Below, piece by piece: positions 9,348-19,266 of a stretch of 64,000 bases of DNA; the first letter of the stretch is position 1; every line of letters begins with the position of its first letter. Made by a program: the position numbers and the translations under genes. The notes under the pieces were generated by a model, which had not been told where the DNA came from, did no database searches, and worked only from the letters and a program-made list of their open reading frames with translations. This DNA comes from Fluviicola chungangensis (lineage in GTDB: Bacteria; Bacteroidota; Bacteroidia; Flavobacteriales_D; Crocinitomicaceae): assembly GCF_007558725.1 (NCBI RefSeq), contig NZ_VLPL01000001.1:664808-728807 (forward strand), given 5' to 3'.

Positions 9348-10235
9348 ATGAAAAAAATTGGAATTGAAAAACCCTGCTCCGAAAACTGGAACAACATGAA
9401 TCCAACGGAAAAAGGAGCTTTTTGTCAGAAATGCGCCAAACAAGTATACGATTTCAGCAATCAATCACTTCAGGAAATCAAACTAACACTACTGGAATTT
9501 CGTGGTCAATCACTTTGTGTACGCATGACTGTGACCCAGGATGAGGAATTAAATGCCGAATTCAAACTCTGGCTTGCCAAAAAAAGACGCAATCCGCAAC
9601 AATTGTTTATCGCTGCTCTGTTGATAGTCTTTGGTTTGACCCTTTTCAGTTGCCAGGATAAACGAGACCAACAAACAATCCAATCCGTGCAGGAAATTGC
9701 CTATAATATTGCTTCTGGTCAGGCCGATAAGTTGGAACCTGTTACTGTGCAAGAGGAATTCATTGCTCCGCTTGCACCGCCCGAACTCATAGAATACGAG
9801 AACTACATCATGGGGGCTTATCCTGCTCCTGTTGTTTATGACATGCCGCCGCAGGTGCCTGAAATAGTAGAACCGGAAGTTCATCTGTTGGGAGATGCTT
9901 CAGAAAACACTTCTGTAATGCGCTTTTTGCAGGAAACGACTGATGTAGAATTGGATGAAAACGGTGTTCCATTCCCAACGGAATTCAAAGCATTGGCATT
10001 TCCTAATCCTGCGGTAGAAAACACCACGTTAGAAATCCAGGCACCGGAAAAAGAACGCATGCAGGTCAATTTATATGATACAAGCGGGAAATTTATCCGC
10101 GAAATCCATTCCGGAAAAGTGGCACGTGGCACGTTCCGTCAACCGATTGATCTGAATGACTTGTCAAGTGGTTTGTACCTGATCATTATCCAATCCAAAG
10201 AATTCAAAGAAACGGTCCGGGTAATCAAAAACTAA
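9348..10235 (+). CDS. Cys-rich N-terminal domain protein with T9SS sorting tail
   Basis: This 295-residue protein has no N-terminal signal. It opens with a compact Cys domain: KPCSENWNNMNPTEKGAFC, then a CQKCAKQVYDF segment (Cys10, Cys26, Cys29), and a further Cys57. A single hydrophobic helix (86-101) follows and runs into LTLFSCQ, which looks like an internal lipobox at Cys102. Residues 110-210 are acidic and proline-rich. The last 75 or so form a T9SS type A sorting domain (FPNPAVENTTLEI ... SSGLYLIII). The Cys domain is recurrent in this phylum but has no known role. How a protein with a cytosolic N-terminus would reach T9SS is unclear. Confidence 0.75.
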   Translation: MKKIGIEKPCSENWNNMNPTEKGAFCQKCAKQVYDFSNQSLQEIKLTLLEFRGQSLCVRMTVTQDEELNAEFKLWLAKKRRNPQQLFIAALLIVFGLTLFSCQDKRDQQTIQSVQEIAYNIASGQADKLEPVTVQEEFIAPLAPPELIEYENYIMGAYPAPVVYDMPPQVPEIVEPEVHLLGDASENTSVMRFLQETTDVELDENGVPFPTEFKALAFPNPAVENTTLEIQAPEKERMQVNLYDTSGKFIREIHSGKVARGTFRQPIDLNDLSSGLYLIIIQSKEFKETVRVIKN

Positions 10236-10302
10236 GAAGCTGTTCAGGTGGCTTCATTTTATAGTTATCTTAGCTGATAAGTTAACTTCTAAATCATTCC
10301 TG

Positions 10303-10914
10303 ATGAGAATCTCTTTATTTTTTCTGCTGTCTTTCGGGTTATTAGTCATTTCCTGCAAAAAGAATAATCCCAAACCGCTTACACAGCAACCAGCCAATTA
10401 CCTGAGGCATTCAGGAACGATTGGTTGGGAAGCTTTCTCACTGAATACAGCAACCATTTCTCCGGAATGGATTGAAATGGAAGAGTTGGATTATATGGAC
10501 TACAAAACGTTCAGGATCCGCACATGGCTGAAGGGACAGAATCTACAGCAAAGTATTTCTAACGGTGAAGAACGTTACACACTGGATCTTTTCTTCCGAA
10601 TACCCTACAGTCCTTCCGACTATGATACCAGCTGTAATTGTTTGCCTACACTTGATGCCACACGACTGGCAAATCATATGAATGCTCCGTCTTTTGAATG
10701 GAATGATTTATCGGTCGATCATAAAAACATATTGGTTCTTTACACGAATGGTCAATTTACAGGAGGCCCGTATCATGCAATAAATCCTCTGATCTTCGCA
10801 CAAGTACAAGGAAATTCCGTTCGGATCCACGGAACAGTTGATTCGCTTGAAACTATTACGGGCAGCTACCTGAAAAATTTAGTGATTGATTACACGATTC
10901 CGATCAATCCATAA
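10303..10914 (+). CDS. Putative lipoprotein of unknown function
   Basis: The 203-residue product has a lipoprotein signal peptide ending VISC at Cys18, followed by KKNNPKP as in many Bacteroidota lipoproteins. The mature part is predicted to be beta-rich, with a Cys pair (SCNCLP) near residue 110. I recognise no family. It is followed by a strong GC-rich hairpin at 10919-10950 and converges on the beta-helix lipoprotein gene. Confidence 0.7.
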   Translation: MRISLFFLLSFGLLVISCKKNNPKPLTQQPANYLRHSGTIGWEAFSLNTATISPEWIEMEELDYMDYKTFRIRTWLKGQNLQQSISNGEERYTLDLFFRIPYSPSDYDTSCNCLPTLDATRLANHMNAPSFEWNDLSVDHKNILVLYTNGQFTGGPYHAINPLIFAQVQGNSVRIHGTVDSLETITGSYLKNLVIDYTIPINP

Positions 10915-10918
10915 AACA

Positions 10919-10950
10919 AACGGCCGGACCACTTACAATAATCCGGCCGC
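10919..10950 (-). terminator. Hairpin terminator for the beta-helix lipoprotein gene
   Basis: CGGCCGGA pairs with TCCGGCCG across a 13-nt loop. On the minus strand the stem is followed by TTTGTTTT, so it best terminates the gene ending at 11000. It may also stop transcripts from the convergent gene. Confidence 0.7.
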
Positions 10951-10999
10951 TCGCTGCTACCTAAACGTGATAAGTTTGATCACTCCCTGTTATAGGCTC

Positions 11000-12121
11000 T
11001 TAATGTGTACTGTAAAAGACATTGGTGGCATACCAACCATCCGATCCCCGATTAAAACCGTTCCAATCTCCGGCTGCGGGGGCAGATAAACTTCCATCTC
11101 CATTGGTGTCACCTCCATGTGCATCGTCTCTGAGTGATGTAAATACGGCTGAAGGATCAATATTAAAATTAGCTGCACTCCATCCGGAAATTCCTCCTCC
11201 GGAACTGAATTTGAGAGTCACACCGGCGCCTACAACGAACAATTCACTACCGGTTGAACTCAAACTATTGTTTCCACCGACATTCAAAACATAAGGCACC
11301 TCTGTTTCACTATAACTTACGGTTGTGCTTGCCATCCCGGAACCATATACCACAATACCATTGTATTTATTTATTTGACTGGCATCGTCCGGATTGTGGT
11401 AACTGTTACTTGCGTCCAATGAATAGTAACCACTTACTAAAATAGGTATTGCGTTATCATAGAAAATATTATTGGTAACAATACTTACGGATGGATCCTT
11501 CATTTGAGCTCCGTCAAAAGCAGCCGTATAATAGCTTGTACCTCCATAGGTATGTGCAAAAGTGCAGTGATCAAAGGTGAAATCATGAATATTCCCGGTG
11601 CCCGAGTCTGCTTTAACTACACGTCCACCGCCATCTCCGCCACCATACAGGAATTTACAGTATCTGAAAAGTGAACCATGTTGATCACCGCGCATATTGA
11701 TGTATCCCCAATCTCCTTTTAGTGCTGTAGTAGCAGTACCGTCTCCGTTATTATCTCCGCAATAGTTATCGTCCTTGTACGACGTAAAAATGATCGGATT
11801 GTTTGCTGGTGCATCTGCCGTGACTTTGGCATAGACTTGTAAACCGGCAACAGGTTTGAATTTGATAATTACACCCGGTTCAATTACCAACGGTGCATCA
11901 ATATCGATCCAGGTTGTAATGACATAGACATTTCCGGAAGTCCAGGTTGTAGGACTTGAGATCGTATTACTCACTTCAACCACATTACAACTTGTAGGTG
12001 TTGGTGTTGGTGTTGGATTTGGAGTCGGTGTTTCCGGTTCGGGATTATTTTTCTTACAGGAAACAAACACCAACGTAAGGGGCAACACAACCCACTTGAT
12101 TACTCTTATCTTTCTCTTCAT
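11000..12121 (-). CDS. Surface lipoprotein with Pro/Thr linker and beta-helix-like repeats
   Basis: The 373-residue product has a lipoprotein signal (LVFVSC, Cys22) and a Pro-Thr-rich spacer (about 28-43, alternating PT) that would hold the domain off the membrane. The body is rich in Gly, Ser, Asn and Tyr, with the turn spacing of a right-handed parallel beta-helix. NNPIIFTSYKDD near 100 and SAVFTSLRDDAHGGDTNGDG near 340 look like two related repeats, each with an Asp-rich, possibly Ca-binding loop. Catalytic residues of a polysaccharide lyase are not evident, so an adhesive or structural role is equally possible. Confidence 0.7.
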   Translation of the reverse strand: MKRKIRVIKWVVLPLTLVFVSCKKNNPEPETPTPNPTPTPTPTSCNVVEVSNTISSPTTWTSGNVYVITTWIDIDAPLVIEPGVIIKFKPVAGLQVYAKVTADAPANNPIIFTSYKDDNYCGDNNGDGTATTALKGDWGYINMRGDQHGSLFRYCKFLYGGGDGGGRVVKADSGTGNIHDFTFDHCTFAHTYGGTSYYTAAFDGAQMKDPSVSIVTNNIFYDNAIPILVSGYYSLDASNSYHNPDDASQINKYNGIVVYGSGMASTTVSYSETEVPYVLNVGGNNSLSSTGSELFVVGAGVTLKFSSGGGISGWSAANFNIDPSAVFTSLRDDAHGGDTNGDGSLSAPAAGDWNGFNRGSDGWYATNVFYSTH

Positions 12122-12258
12122 AAAACTTTGTTTTGAACAAATTTAGGAGGAGTACAGCCGTGTGTCAATCAACCATTCGGCTCATTTTAAAGAAAGTTCA
12201 AGGGTGGAAAAGGTTCAAAAAGTTCCAACAGTTTAAGTGTTCAATTTGAACATTTGAA

Positions 12259-12876
12259 TTATTTCCCGTAAAGCTTATTCACTGCTTCGGTCTTGTTTTG
12301 GACCTGCAATTTTTCGTAGATGTGATTCAAATGACGTTTTACCGTGCTTAATGTAATGTTCAGTTTATCCGCAATTTCTTTATAGAGATAGCCTTTACTC
12401 AATAAATCGAGTACTTCCCGCTCACGTTTGGAAATGAGCTGTAAAACCGGGTTTTCTGTTTTGCTGAACGATTGTAATACTTTCCGGGCTATTTTGGGCG
12501 ACATAGGGCTTCCACCTTCGTGCAATTCAAGAATGGCTTCCACAATTTTTTCCGGAGCAGTGTTTTTGAGTATGTATCCGGTGGCTCCCGCTTTCAGCGC
12601 TTCAAAAACCTGGTCATTGTCTTCGTAGATGGTAAACATGATAAACTGGATTTCCGGATTCAGATTCTTCAGCTCGAATACGCATTCTATCCCGTTTTTA
12701 CCAGGCAGATTGATATCTGTAATGACCACATCCGGTTTCAGTTTCGGAATCCATTCAATCGCTTCTTCTGCTGTTTCAAACGAACGAATCCATTGCAAAC
12801 GTTCATCGCCTTCAATCACTGAACGCAATCCTTGTTGGATATCGACGATGTCTTCTATGATGCAAATTCCAATCAT
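12259..12876 (-). CDS. LuxR/NarL-type response regulator
   Basis: A 205-residue response regulator. The receiver domain (1-120) has acidic IIED at the N-terminus, the phosphoacceptor Asp54 (VVITDINLPGKNG) and a conserved Thr/Lys face (FTIYEDNDQV, YILKNTAP). The C-terminal LuxR HTH (about 145-205) contains ISKREREVLDLLSKGY and STVKRHLNHIYEKL. I start it at the ATG at 12874-12876, where the receiver fold begins. An in-frame ATG at 12957 would add 27 residues unlike any receiver domain. It lies directly after the sensor kinase gene and is its obvious partner. Confidence 0.92.
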   Translation of the reverse strand: MIGICIIEDIVDIQQGLRSVIEGDERLQWIRSFETAEEAIEWIPKLKPDVVITDINLPGKNGIECVFELKNLNPEIQFIMFTIYEDNDQVFEALKAGATGYILKNTAPEKIVEAILELHEGGSPMSPKIARKVLQSFSKTENPVLQLISKREREVLDLLSKGYLYKEIADKLNITLSTVKRHLNHIYEKLQVQNKTEAVNKLYGK

Positions 12877-12959
12877 GTAACTACAAATAACGCATTTTGA
12901 TAACGAAGGAACAATGAAACAAACGGTTGATTTTTTCGGAATTGCCCATTCATCCATTT

Positions 12960-15900
12960 CTAATTTTGAAGCGGGATCTCAAAATTCAATTCCACTCCGT
13001 TTTCGCTGTTCTTCAATTCCATTTTTCCTTTTAGGCGACGCGTGCGTTCCAGCATCGTCTTCATACCGTTTCCGCTCCGGTTTCTTTCTGCTTCGGGTTT
13101 CATTCCTGTTCCGTAATCAATTATCCGAATGGATAATCGCTCTTTTACCCGAATACTGATCAATACACGTTCCGTTTGTGCATGCTTCACAATGTTGTGC
13201 AGCGCCTCTTTAAAAATCAAAAATACCTGCCTGCGAATCTCTCCGGATATCTGCCGGTCTTCCTCGAATTCTTCCAATTCCATTTGAACCGCAATCCGAC
13301 TGGTTTCAAAGTATTCCATTGCGTAATGGCGCAAATAACTCATCAAATCGGCCAACGAATCGTTTTCTACTTTCATGGCCCAGATCAATTCGCTCATATT
13401 TTTCACCAGTTCAACAGATGTTTCATTGATACGATCCAACTCTGCCCGGTTCGCATCTTTCCGTATAGCTTCCTTACTCAGGTAAGAAATTTTCGTCAAA
13501 CCACTTCCCAGGTCATCGTGCATGTCGTATGCAATGCGGTCTCTTTCATTTTGCACAGCTCGCTGCCTTTCCAAAATGGCACGTTGCTTCTCAATCTTTC
13601 GCTGGAAATAAATGCGGGTAACCAGGAAGATCAGAATTGCGCTCACCAAAATAACCACTGCTTTGAACCACCAGGAGCGGAACCAGGGAGTCGCAATCTC
13701 AAAACGGACCGGATCTTTCAGGTAAGACCATTTTTTGGTTCCCGGAATTTTTGCTCTTAAGTGAAATCGATATGTTCCGGAAGGAAGAGTCGGGAAAATA
13801 ACACTGGAATTCGTTCCCAAAGAAATCCATTTCTCATCCGACCCCTCCAATAAATAACTGTATTCAATTTGTTGTTTTCCCAATGGGTTCAAGGTTGAGA
13901 ATGTGAACTGGATTGTGTTTTGATCGGGGCGAAAGTCATACATTTTTTCACTATCCAACACCTGTTTTTGGTTTGAAACCAGGAATTCATCCAGGAAAAT
14001 CTGCAGTTTGCGGTTCTCGGTCTTTAGCAGTTGATCGGGGAAAAAACGCAGCAAATAATTATCCGAAGCGATCCACAGCTTGCCCTCATCTGCATCGAAC
14101 CAGGAACTTTGATCAAAATGTTCCGATGGAAAACCATTCGCTAATCCGAAATACTGAACGGTCTTCCTATCCGTGCCCAGGCATGCAAGTCCTTTTCGGG
14201 TGCCCACCCACAAACGTTGCCGGTCATCAAAAACCAGGTTATACACATAATTGGATGGAATTCCCTGCTTATTGGCATAAAAATCTGTTTTTCCGGATTG
14301 AACATGATAACACACCAGTCCCGTTCCTTCAAATCCGATCCAGATGTTTCCCTGTATATCAGCAGCCAACGATTGAATAATACTTTGATATTGCTTTTCG
14401 AAGATCTTCCCAAAGTCAATTTCTTCAAAGCGATCACTTGCTTTTATCCAATGTGTCAAAACCATTGTTTTATTGCTCGAAAACCAGATATCTCCATTCG
14501 GAGCTTCGGAACAACTGGTAAAATAGGAACCCGAAAATGATTTTTGGTTTCTTGAGAAGTGAACTACCTGCTTGGAAACCGGGTTGTATCTTACCAAACC
14601 GCCCCCCATATTTCCACTGAACCACCAATCTCCTGTACTGCTCACAAATCCCAAGCAAACCAGCTCGGATTGTTTGAAATAGGGTTTTAGAAAAGTCAAG
14701 TCACTTATATGATCTGAACGCAGATTTACCATTTTCAGTACCGTACCTCTTCCACCGTGAACAAGGCGATCTCCGTCTCTGAAAACAAACCAGGAGTCTT
14801 TTAATTCCTTCTCATGAAAAGGTTCAAAATGGGAACTCTTATCTGAAATCCGGTAAACGCCGGTTCCAAATTTCACAGCAAGCAATTCATGTTCAGAAAT
14901 CCTGCACATAGACATCAGGGGGGCATCCGGGCTTGTTTGCAAATCCCATTCATCAATCAGGGTACTGTTCTTATTTAATACACTAACGCCTTTATAAGTT
15001 GTTGCCCATAAATTCTGATCGCGATCTACAAATAAACCGGTTACCGATCCACATGCAAGGGAAAACGGAATGATCGGATCGGGCCTGAATGCCGTTGCCT
15101 GCCTGGAAATTAAATTCAAATGGGCAATTCCATTATTTCCGGAAACCCAAACCATCTGTTTGTTATCGGGATCCGGAATTATCTGATTCAATAACCCGCA
15201 CAAATCTTTCTGAAGCATTTGAGAATTCCAGTTGAACAACTGCTTTCCCTGATAATCGGTTTCGATTAATCCTTTGAAGAAATTCAGGAAATAGATCCGT
15301 TTATGAAGGCGATCCACGTATGACAACTCATATCCTGTATTGAATAATCCGTCTTGTGGCAATTCCGGCTTAAAAGATTGAAAATGACGGGTACGAAAAT
15401 CAAAGATGAAAAACTCTTTAGGTGATGAAACCAAGTACCTGAAATTGTCCAGCATTTCCATGTGAATCCCAAACCCTTTTTGTTTCAGGGGTGGAACGAT
15501 CGACTCCTCTACTTTCAAAGAAGCATCCAGGATAAAAACCGTATCGGTTGAAGAAACCAGGAATTGATTCTGCGGCATCCGTTTAATGTTCATACAGAAA
15601 CGATCCTGTAAGCTTTTTACCGGGACAAACTCCTGTGAAATGCAATTCAGAATAAAAGCTTGTCCGTTACCCAACGTAACAAACATCCGATTCGGAGAAA
15701 TCTCAAAGAAAACCCTGGAATTGTCCAATACTTGCTTGTCCCCGAGTAGTTCACTCGGATAGTAGGATTTAAAATGTGTTCCGTCGAACCGGCTGATCCC
15801 TCCCCGGGTTGAAATCCAGTAAAATCCGCGATTATCCTGGCTAATTCCACTGCAAATGGCTTCGCACAGGCCATCCTCTACTCCGTAGTTCATAAACTGA

Positions 15901-15995
15901 CCAATACCGGATTGTCCGAAAACAATCGGAGGAAGGAACAAGGTAAAAAGAAGTATCCACCCTGGCAGACTTGAAGTACATTTGTTGATCAGCAA
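12960..15995 (-). CDS. reg_prop/Y_Y_Y sensor histidine kinase
   Basis: This 1011-residue sensor has a signal peptide (about 1-27) and a periplasmic two-propeller region of reg_prop repeats to about 690 (recurrent DNRGFYWISTRGG and RQRLWVGTRKGL type units). A Y_Y_Y beta-sandwich (about 695-768) and one membrane helix (772-794) follow. The kinase is of the HisKA_3 type, with H-box YDMHDDLGSGLTK (His about 823) and an HATPase domain (about 905-1010, EALHNIVKHA, DYGTGM). Known relatives sense glycans or other extracellular cues. The frame begins at TTG, and a TAGTTTTG promoter 26 bp upstream supports that start. Confidence 0.9.
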   Translation of the reverse strand: MLINKCTSSLPGWILLFTLFLPPIVFGQSGIGQFMNYGVEDGLCEAICSGISQDNRGFYWISTRGGISRFDGTHFKSYYPSELLGDKQVLDNSRVFFEISPNRMFVTLGNGQAFILNCISQEFVPVKSLQDRFCMNIKRMPQNQFLVSSTDTVFILDASLKVEESIVPPLKQKGFGIHMEMLDNFRYLVSSPKEFFIFDFRTRHFQSFKPELPQDGLFNTGYELSYVDRLHKRIYFLNFFKGLIETDYQGKQLFNWNSQMLQKDLCGLLNQIIPDPDNKQMVWVSGNNGIAHLNLISRQATAFRPDPIIPFSLACGSVTGLFVDRDQNLWATTYKGVSVLNKNSTLIDEWDLQTSPDAPLMSMCRISEHELLAVKFGTGVYRISDKSSHFEPFHEKELKDSWFVFRDGDRLVHGGRGTVLKMVNLRSDHISDLTFLKPYFKQSELVCLGFVSSTGDWWFSGNMGGGLVRYNPVSKQVVHFSRNQKSFSGSYFTSCSEAPNGDIWFSSNKTMVLTHWIKASDRFEEIDFGKIFEKQYQSIIQSLAADIQGNIWIGFEGTGLVCYHVQSGKTDFYANKQGIPSNYVYNLVFDDRQRLWVGTRKGLACLGTDRKTVQYFGLANGFPSEHFDQSSWFDADEGKLWIASDNYLLRFFPDQLLKTENRKLQIFLDEFLVSNQKQVLDSEKMYDFRPDQNTIQFTFSTLNPLGKQQIEYSYLLEGSDEKWISLGTNSSVIFPTLPSGTYRFHLRAKIPGTKKWSYLKDPVRFEIATPWFRSWWFKAVVILVSAILIFLVTRIYFQRKIEKQRAILERQRAVQNERDRIAYDMHDDLGSGLTKISYLSKEAIRKDANRAELDRINETSVELVKNMSELIWAMKVENDSLADLMSYLRHYAMEYFETSRIAVQMELEEFEEDRQISGEIRRQVFLIFKEALHNIVKHAQTERVLISIRVKERLSIRIIDYGTGMKPEAERNRSGNGMKTMLERTRRLKGKMELKNSENGVELNFEIPLQN

Positions 15996-16020
15996 ACCGC
16001 AGCTTTGATTGTGAGTGAAC

Positions 16021-16028
16021 CAAAACTA
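16021..16028 (-). promoter_or_regulatory. -7 promoter element TAGTTTTG of the sensor kinase gene
   Basis: Exact TAnnTTTG on the minus strand, placing transcription about 20 nt before the TTG start at 15995. An AAAAC-CGTA-GTTTT inverted repeat overlaps it. Confidence 0.5.
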
Positions 16029-16064
16029 CGGTTTTAGCCGTTTATTTCAAAAATCTGTTAACAA

Positions 16065-17339
16065 TCAATCGTTTCTCCGGGTCAGTTCCCGATCGCGTTC
16101 GTCCCGCAGGATCAGGCGCAAAGAAGTATCTCCCGTAACATACCTCCAGGCCCAATTGAAAAATACTGCGATTTTATTTCGAATACTTAGAATGAGCATC
16201 AGGTGAAGCACCATCCACACCATCCAGGCAAAATACCCCTGAAACTTAAAGTTCGGCAATTCCACCACTGCTTTGTGCTTTCCAACGGTTGCCATTGTTC
16301 CTTTGTCTTTGTACTCAAAGGGGGTCATTTTTCCTCCCGACCAGCGTGCACGAAGGTTTCTTGCCAGTGTTTTCCCTTGATTGATCGCTACATTTGCCAA
16401 TTGAGGATGCCCTTGCGGATATTTCTCCGTTTCCATATAGGAAATATCTCCAATAGCGTACACATTGTCGTAACCTTTAATCAAAGAGTACCTGTCAACG
16501 GTGTAACGTGCTCTGACCATTGTTGCTTTCTCCAAGCCCGGCAGGACGTTTCCCTGAACACCAGCAGCCCAAATAACTGTTTGGGTTGGAATGACTTCTC
16601 CGTTCTTCAATGTGAGTTTGTGACCATCGTATGAAGAAACAACTGTTGAGGTCCTTACTTCCACGCCCATTTTTTCCAAATATCTCCTCGACCATGTTCT
16701 GGATTTGTCGCTCATAGCATTCAGGGTATTCGGACTTCCTTCCAGCAAGGTGATCTTCAGTTTGGAAAAATCATAGTGCGGATAATCGTGTGGAAGGACT
16801 TTGCTCTTCATTTCTGCAAAAGCACCTGAAAGCTCCACTCCTGTTGGTCCCGCCCCAACGATCACCAGGTTCATCAGTTCCTCTTTTTCCTTTTGACTGT
16901 TGACGAACATGATCTTTTCAAACTTGGCAAGGATGGTATTCCGGATGTGGATGGTTTGCTGGGTTGTTTTCATTGCCAGGGTATACTTTTCCAAATCCGC
17001 ATCTCCGAAAAAATTTGTTTTGCATCCCGTTGCAATGATCAGTTCATCGTAACCGATGTCTCCCATAGAAGTTTCGATGACCTGTTTTTCCGGATGAATG
17101 TGATTTACCGTAGCATACCGGAAATCCACATTTTTCCTGCGCTTGAAAATGGCCCTGAACGGAAACGAAATATTAGAAGGCTCCAGGCGTGCACTTGCCA
17201 CCTGGTAAAATAAGGGTTGAAACATGTGGTGGTTCTGTTTATCCACCAGGACAATTTCACAATCAGACTTTGCCAATTTCCGAGCGAGATTCAATCCCGC
17301 AAAACCACCACCTATGATGACTATTCTTTTGCCTTTCAT
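16065..17339 (-). CDS. ndh: NAD(P)/FAD-dependent oxidoreductase, NDH-2-like
   Basis: A type II NADH:quinone oxidoreductase-like flavoprotein of 424 residues. The N-terminal FAD motif GGGFAG (10-15) and a second dinucleotide motif GAGPTGVELSG (about 160-170) bracket the two Rossmann folds. ATGCKTN and YAIGDISYM further mark the family. The C-terminus has a hydrophobic segment (FAWMVWMVLHLMLILSI) for membrane attachment. It would pass electrons from NADH to menaquinone without pumping protons. I start at the ATG at 17337-17339, where the FAD motif begins. The longer frame to 17357 starts with TTG and adds six residues. Confidence 0.88.
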   Translation of the reverse strand: MKGKRIVIIGGGFAGLNLARKLAKSDCEIVLVDKQNHHMFQPLFYQVASARLEPSNISFPFRAIFKRRKNVDFRYATVNHIHPEKQVIETSMGDIGYDELIIATGCKTNFFGDADLEKYTLAMKTTQQTIHIRNTILAKFEKIMFVNSQKEKEELMNLVIVGAGPTGVELSGAFAEMKSKVLPHDYPHYDFSKLKITLLEGSPNTLNAMSDKSRTWSRRYLEKMGVEVRTSTVVSSYDGHKLTLKNGEVIPTQTVIWAAGVQGNVLPGLEKATMVRARYTVDRYSLIKGYDNVYAIGDISYMETEKYPQGHPQLANVAINQGKTLARNLRARWSGGKMTPFEYKDKGTMATVGKHKAVVELPNFKFQGYFAWMVWMVLHLMLILSIRNKIAVFFNWAWRYVTGDTSLRLILRDERDRELTRRND

Positions 17340-17445
17340 GACATTGAATTTAACCAATTCCAGACAGAAAAGGAGCCTCTTCCCTGCTACTTTTTGTTAA
17401 AAAACAGTCTTTTTCCGACAGGGAAAACGGAACTTTTCAACTCAC

Positions 17446-19266
17446 TTATTCAAGTGGGTCATATTCAAAGAATTGAATTTTCAATTCCCTGAACCGGATA
17501 ACGTTTTTCCCGGTTATCAATCGGCAACTGATTGAATCAATCTCTTTCCAGCGATATTCAGGAACAAAATCTACTTTAATTTTTTCCCATTCACCCACAT
17601 TTTGAGGCCTCCATCCAATCATGGTTCCCCTCTCTCCCAATAAACTGTCGCCTTTGAAATACTGGGTCAGCAAAGTTGGATTTTCATCCGGAGTATTCAA
17701 AAACACGTGCATAGATACCTGGACACCAACGAATGAAAGATCGTCTTTCCTGCTAAATCTTCTGCCCATTTCCGGAAGATTATCCATCGAAACCGGATGT
17801 GTTTTACTTCCATAAATAACAGCAGACGATAAAGGATTCCTGTTCAGTGAAAAACCCAAAGGCGGCGTGATTGCCCGTATATGCTCCGGAAGTGTGTCAA
17901 TTTTGGAATAAAAGACCCAATTAAGCCGTTTGTCCTCTTTTAGGAATATTTTTTTCCAGACCGGATAATTCATGTAATCATAATGCATGATATTGAAATT
18001 ATACTGACGCTCGTACACTTGGTAAACGTGTATACTGAATGCGCTAAAAACCACCAGGAAAATACTCCAAAAAGCAGATGCCCTCTGGATCAGGAATGCA
18101 ATCGGGATAGCAAAAATCCCATAAAAATCGATCATTGAGCGCATTCCCAGTGCACCACCGTACCACCAGCACCACCAGGCAGAAATGACATAAGCAGAGA
18201 TTAACGTAAACAAGAGAATTCCATACACCATCCGTCTTTGCGATTTCAGGAACATCACAATCAATCCCGGAATCATCAAAAGCAAAAAAGGTGCATAAAT
18301 AAACATTCCTTTCCGGAAACCGAACAGAATTTGAAACATATATGGATCTTTCCAGTTGTCAAATCCTTCGTTCGAATACGCGTTCAGAAGCAATTTTCCG
18401 GTTTGTCCGTAACTGGTAAGAAGCTGGACCAAAATAGGAAGACTGAATACAAGGGCTGCAAATACAAGTGTTTTTAAGAACTTTCTATTGAAAACACCCT
18501 TTATAGCAGCAACGAACGCCAAATGATTTTCAAAAAAGAAAGGTAAAATAAACAGAATCAATCCATTGGTCGGACGAATCATCCCACTTAAACCAAATAA
18601 AAAGGCAAAGATCAGGAATGAACGCCCTCTTTTTTCCTGTATCCATTTTAGCCAGAACAAAAGGGCTCCGTTCACAACCGCAAACGAAAATACGTGAGCA
18701 TACGGAATATCGCGATAGACATAAAAACACAGGTTTGTAGCCATTCCCAAACCAATAATGGTGAGGTAAATCGGAAAATAGTCTAATTTCAATCTTCTCA
18801 GCAGCAGGAATAGAAAACCAAATCCCAGCATGACATAAAAAAGCATCCCTACATTTAACCACAATTGATATGGCCAGCTATATCCATCTGCATCCTCTCC
18901 TGCCATTTGTGCGTGTGCATGCCCGATAAGAAAAAAGGGCGTAAGACATTGGGCGGTTCCGGTGTAATATTTATAGTAAAGTTTTCCGTTCTTCAGTGTG
19001 CTAAAATTATCTTTAAAGCCTGTTTTCGGATACTTTTCATTGATTTCTTTTATAAATTCAAAATCGGTCCCTTCGTAAATGAACCAATTGGGAAGAAACG
19101 CGTAATAACCCGCTCCATCGGAAACGATGGGAGTCGCGTCGCGTGATTCTTCATTCGTCCAACCGTATCTCCGGTCAGTCTTGGTTCCGAAAACATAGGT
19201 CAGCGAGGCAAAAAGCAGGAAAATCATCCATTTTTTTGCTAAAAATTTTTCCAGCCCCTGTTTCAT
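17446..19266 (-). CDS. Polytopic membrane protein, GT-C glycosyltransferase-like
   Basis: The 606-residue protein has about eleven membrane helices from residue 13 to about 420 and a soluble C-terminal domain of about 180 residues. The first extracytoplasmic loop contains [13 protein letters not shown]. An acidic residue there followed by Tyr is usual for GT-C enzymes that use lipid-linked sugar donors (PMT/ArnT-like). I cannot name substrate or family. Its ATG overlaps the aroC stop codon (ATGA), so translation is probably coupled to chorismate synthase, although no functional link is evident. Confidence 0.65.
   Translation of the reverse strand: MKQGLEKFLAKKWMIFLLFASLTYVFGTKTDRRYGWTNEESRDATPIVSDGAGYYAFLPNWFIYEGTDFEFIKEINEKYPKTGFKDNFSTLKNGKLYYKYYTGTAQCLTPFFLIGHAHAQMAGEDADGYSWPYQLWLNVGMLFYVMLGFGFLFLLLRRLKLDYFPIYLTIIGLGMATNLCFYVYRDIPYAHVFSFAVVNGALLFWLKWIQEKRGRSFLIFAFLFGLSGMIRPTNGLILFILPFFFENHLAFVAAIKGVFNRKFLKTLVFAALVFSLPILVQLLTSYGQTGKLLLNAYSNEGFDNWKDPYMFQILFGFRKGMFIYAPFLLLMIPGLIVMFLKSQRRMVYGILLFTLISAYVISAWWCWWYGGALGMRSMIDFYGIFAIPIAFLIQRASAFWSIFLVVFSAFSIHVYQVYERQYNFNIMHYDYMNYPVWKKIFLKEDKRLNWVFYSKIDTLPEHIRAITPPLGFSLNRNPLSSAVIYGSKTHPVSMDNLPEMGRRFSRKDDLSFVGVQVSMHVFLNTPDENPTLLTQYFKGDSLLGERGTMIGWRPQNVGEWEKIKVDFVPEYRWKEIDSISCRLITGKNVIRFRELKIQFFEYDPLE

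Noticed and set aside
11995-12040. Short GGTGTTGGTGTTGG-type direct repeat
   Set aside because: It encodes the Pro-Thr linker of the beta-helix lipoprotein and is explained by codon repetition.
12877-12957. 27-residue N-terminal extension of the response regulator
   Set aside because: The receiver domain begins at the ATG at 12876; the extension is unlike receiver domains.
13176-13760. 194-codon plus-strand frame opposite the sensor kinase gene
   Set aside because: Antisense shadow of the well-supported kinase domain on the minus strand; the product has no family pattern.
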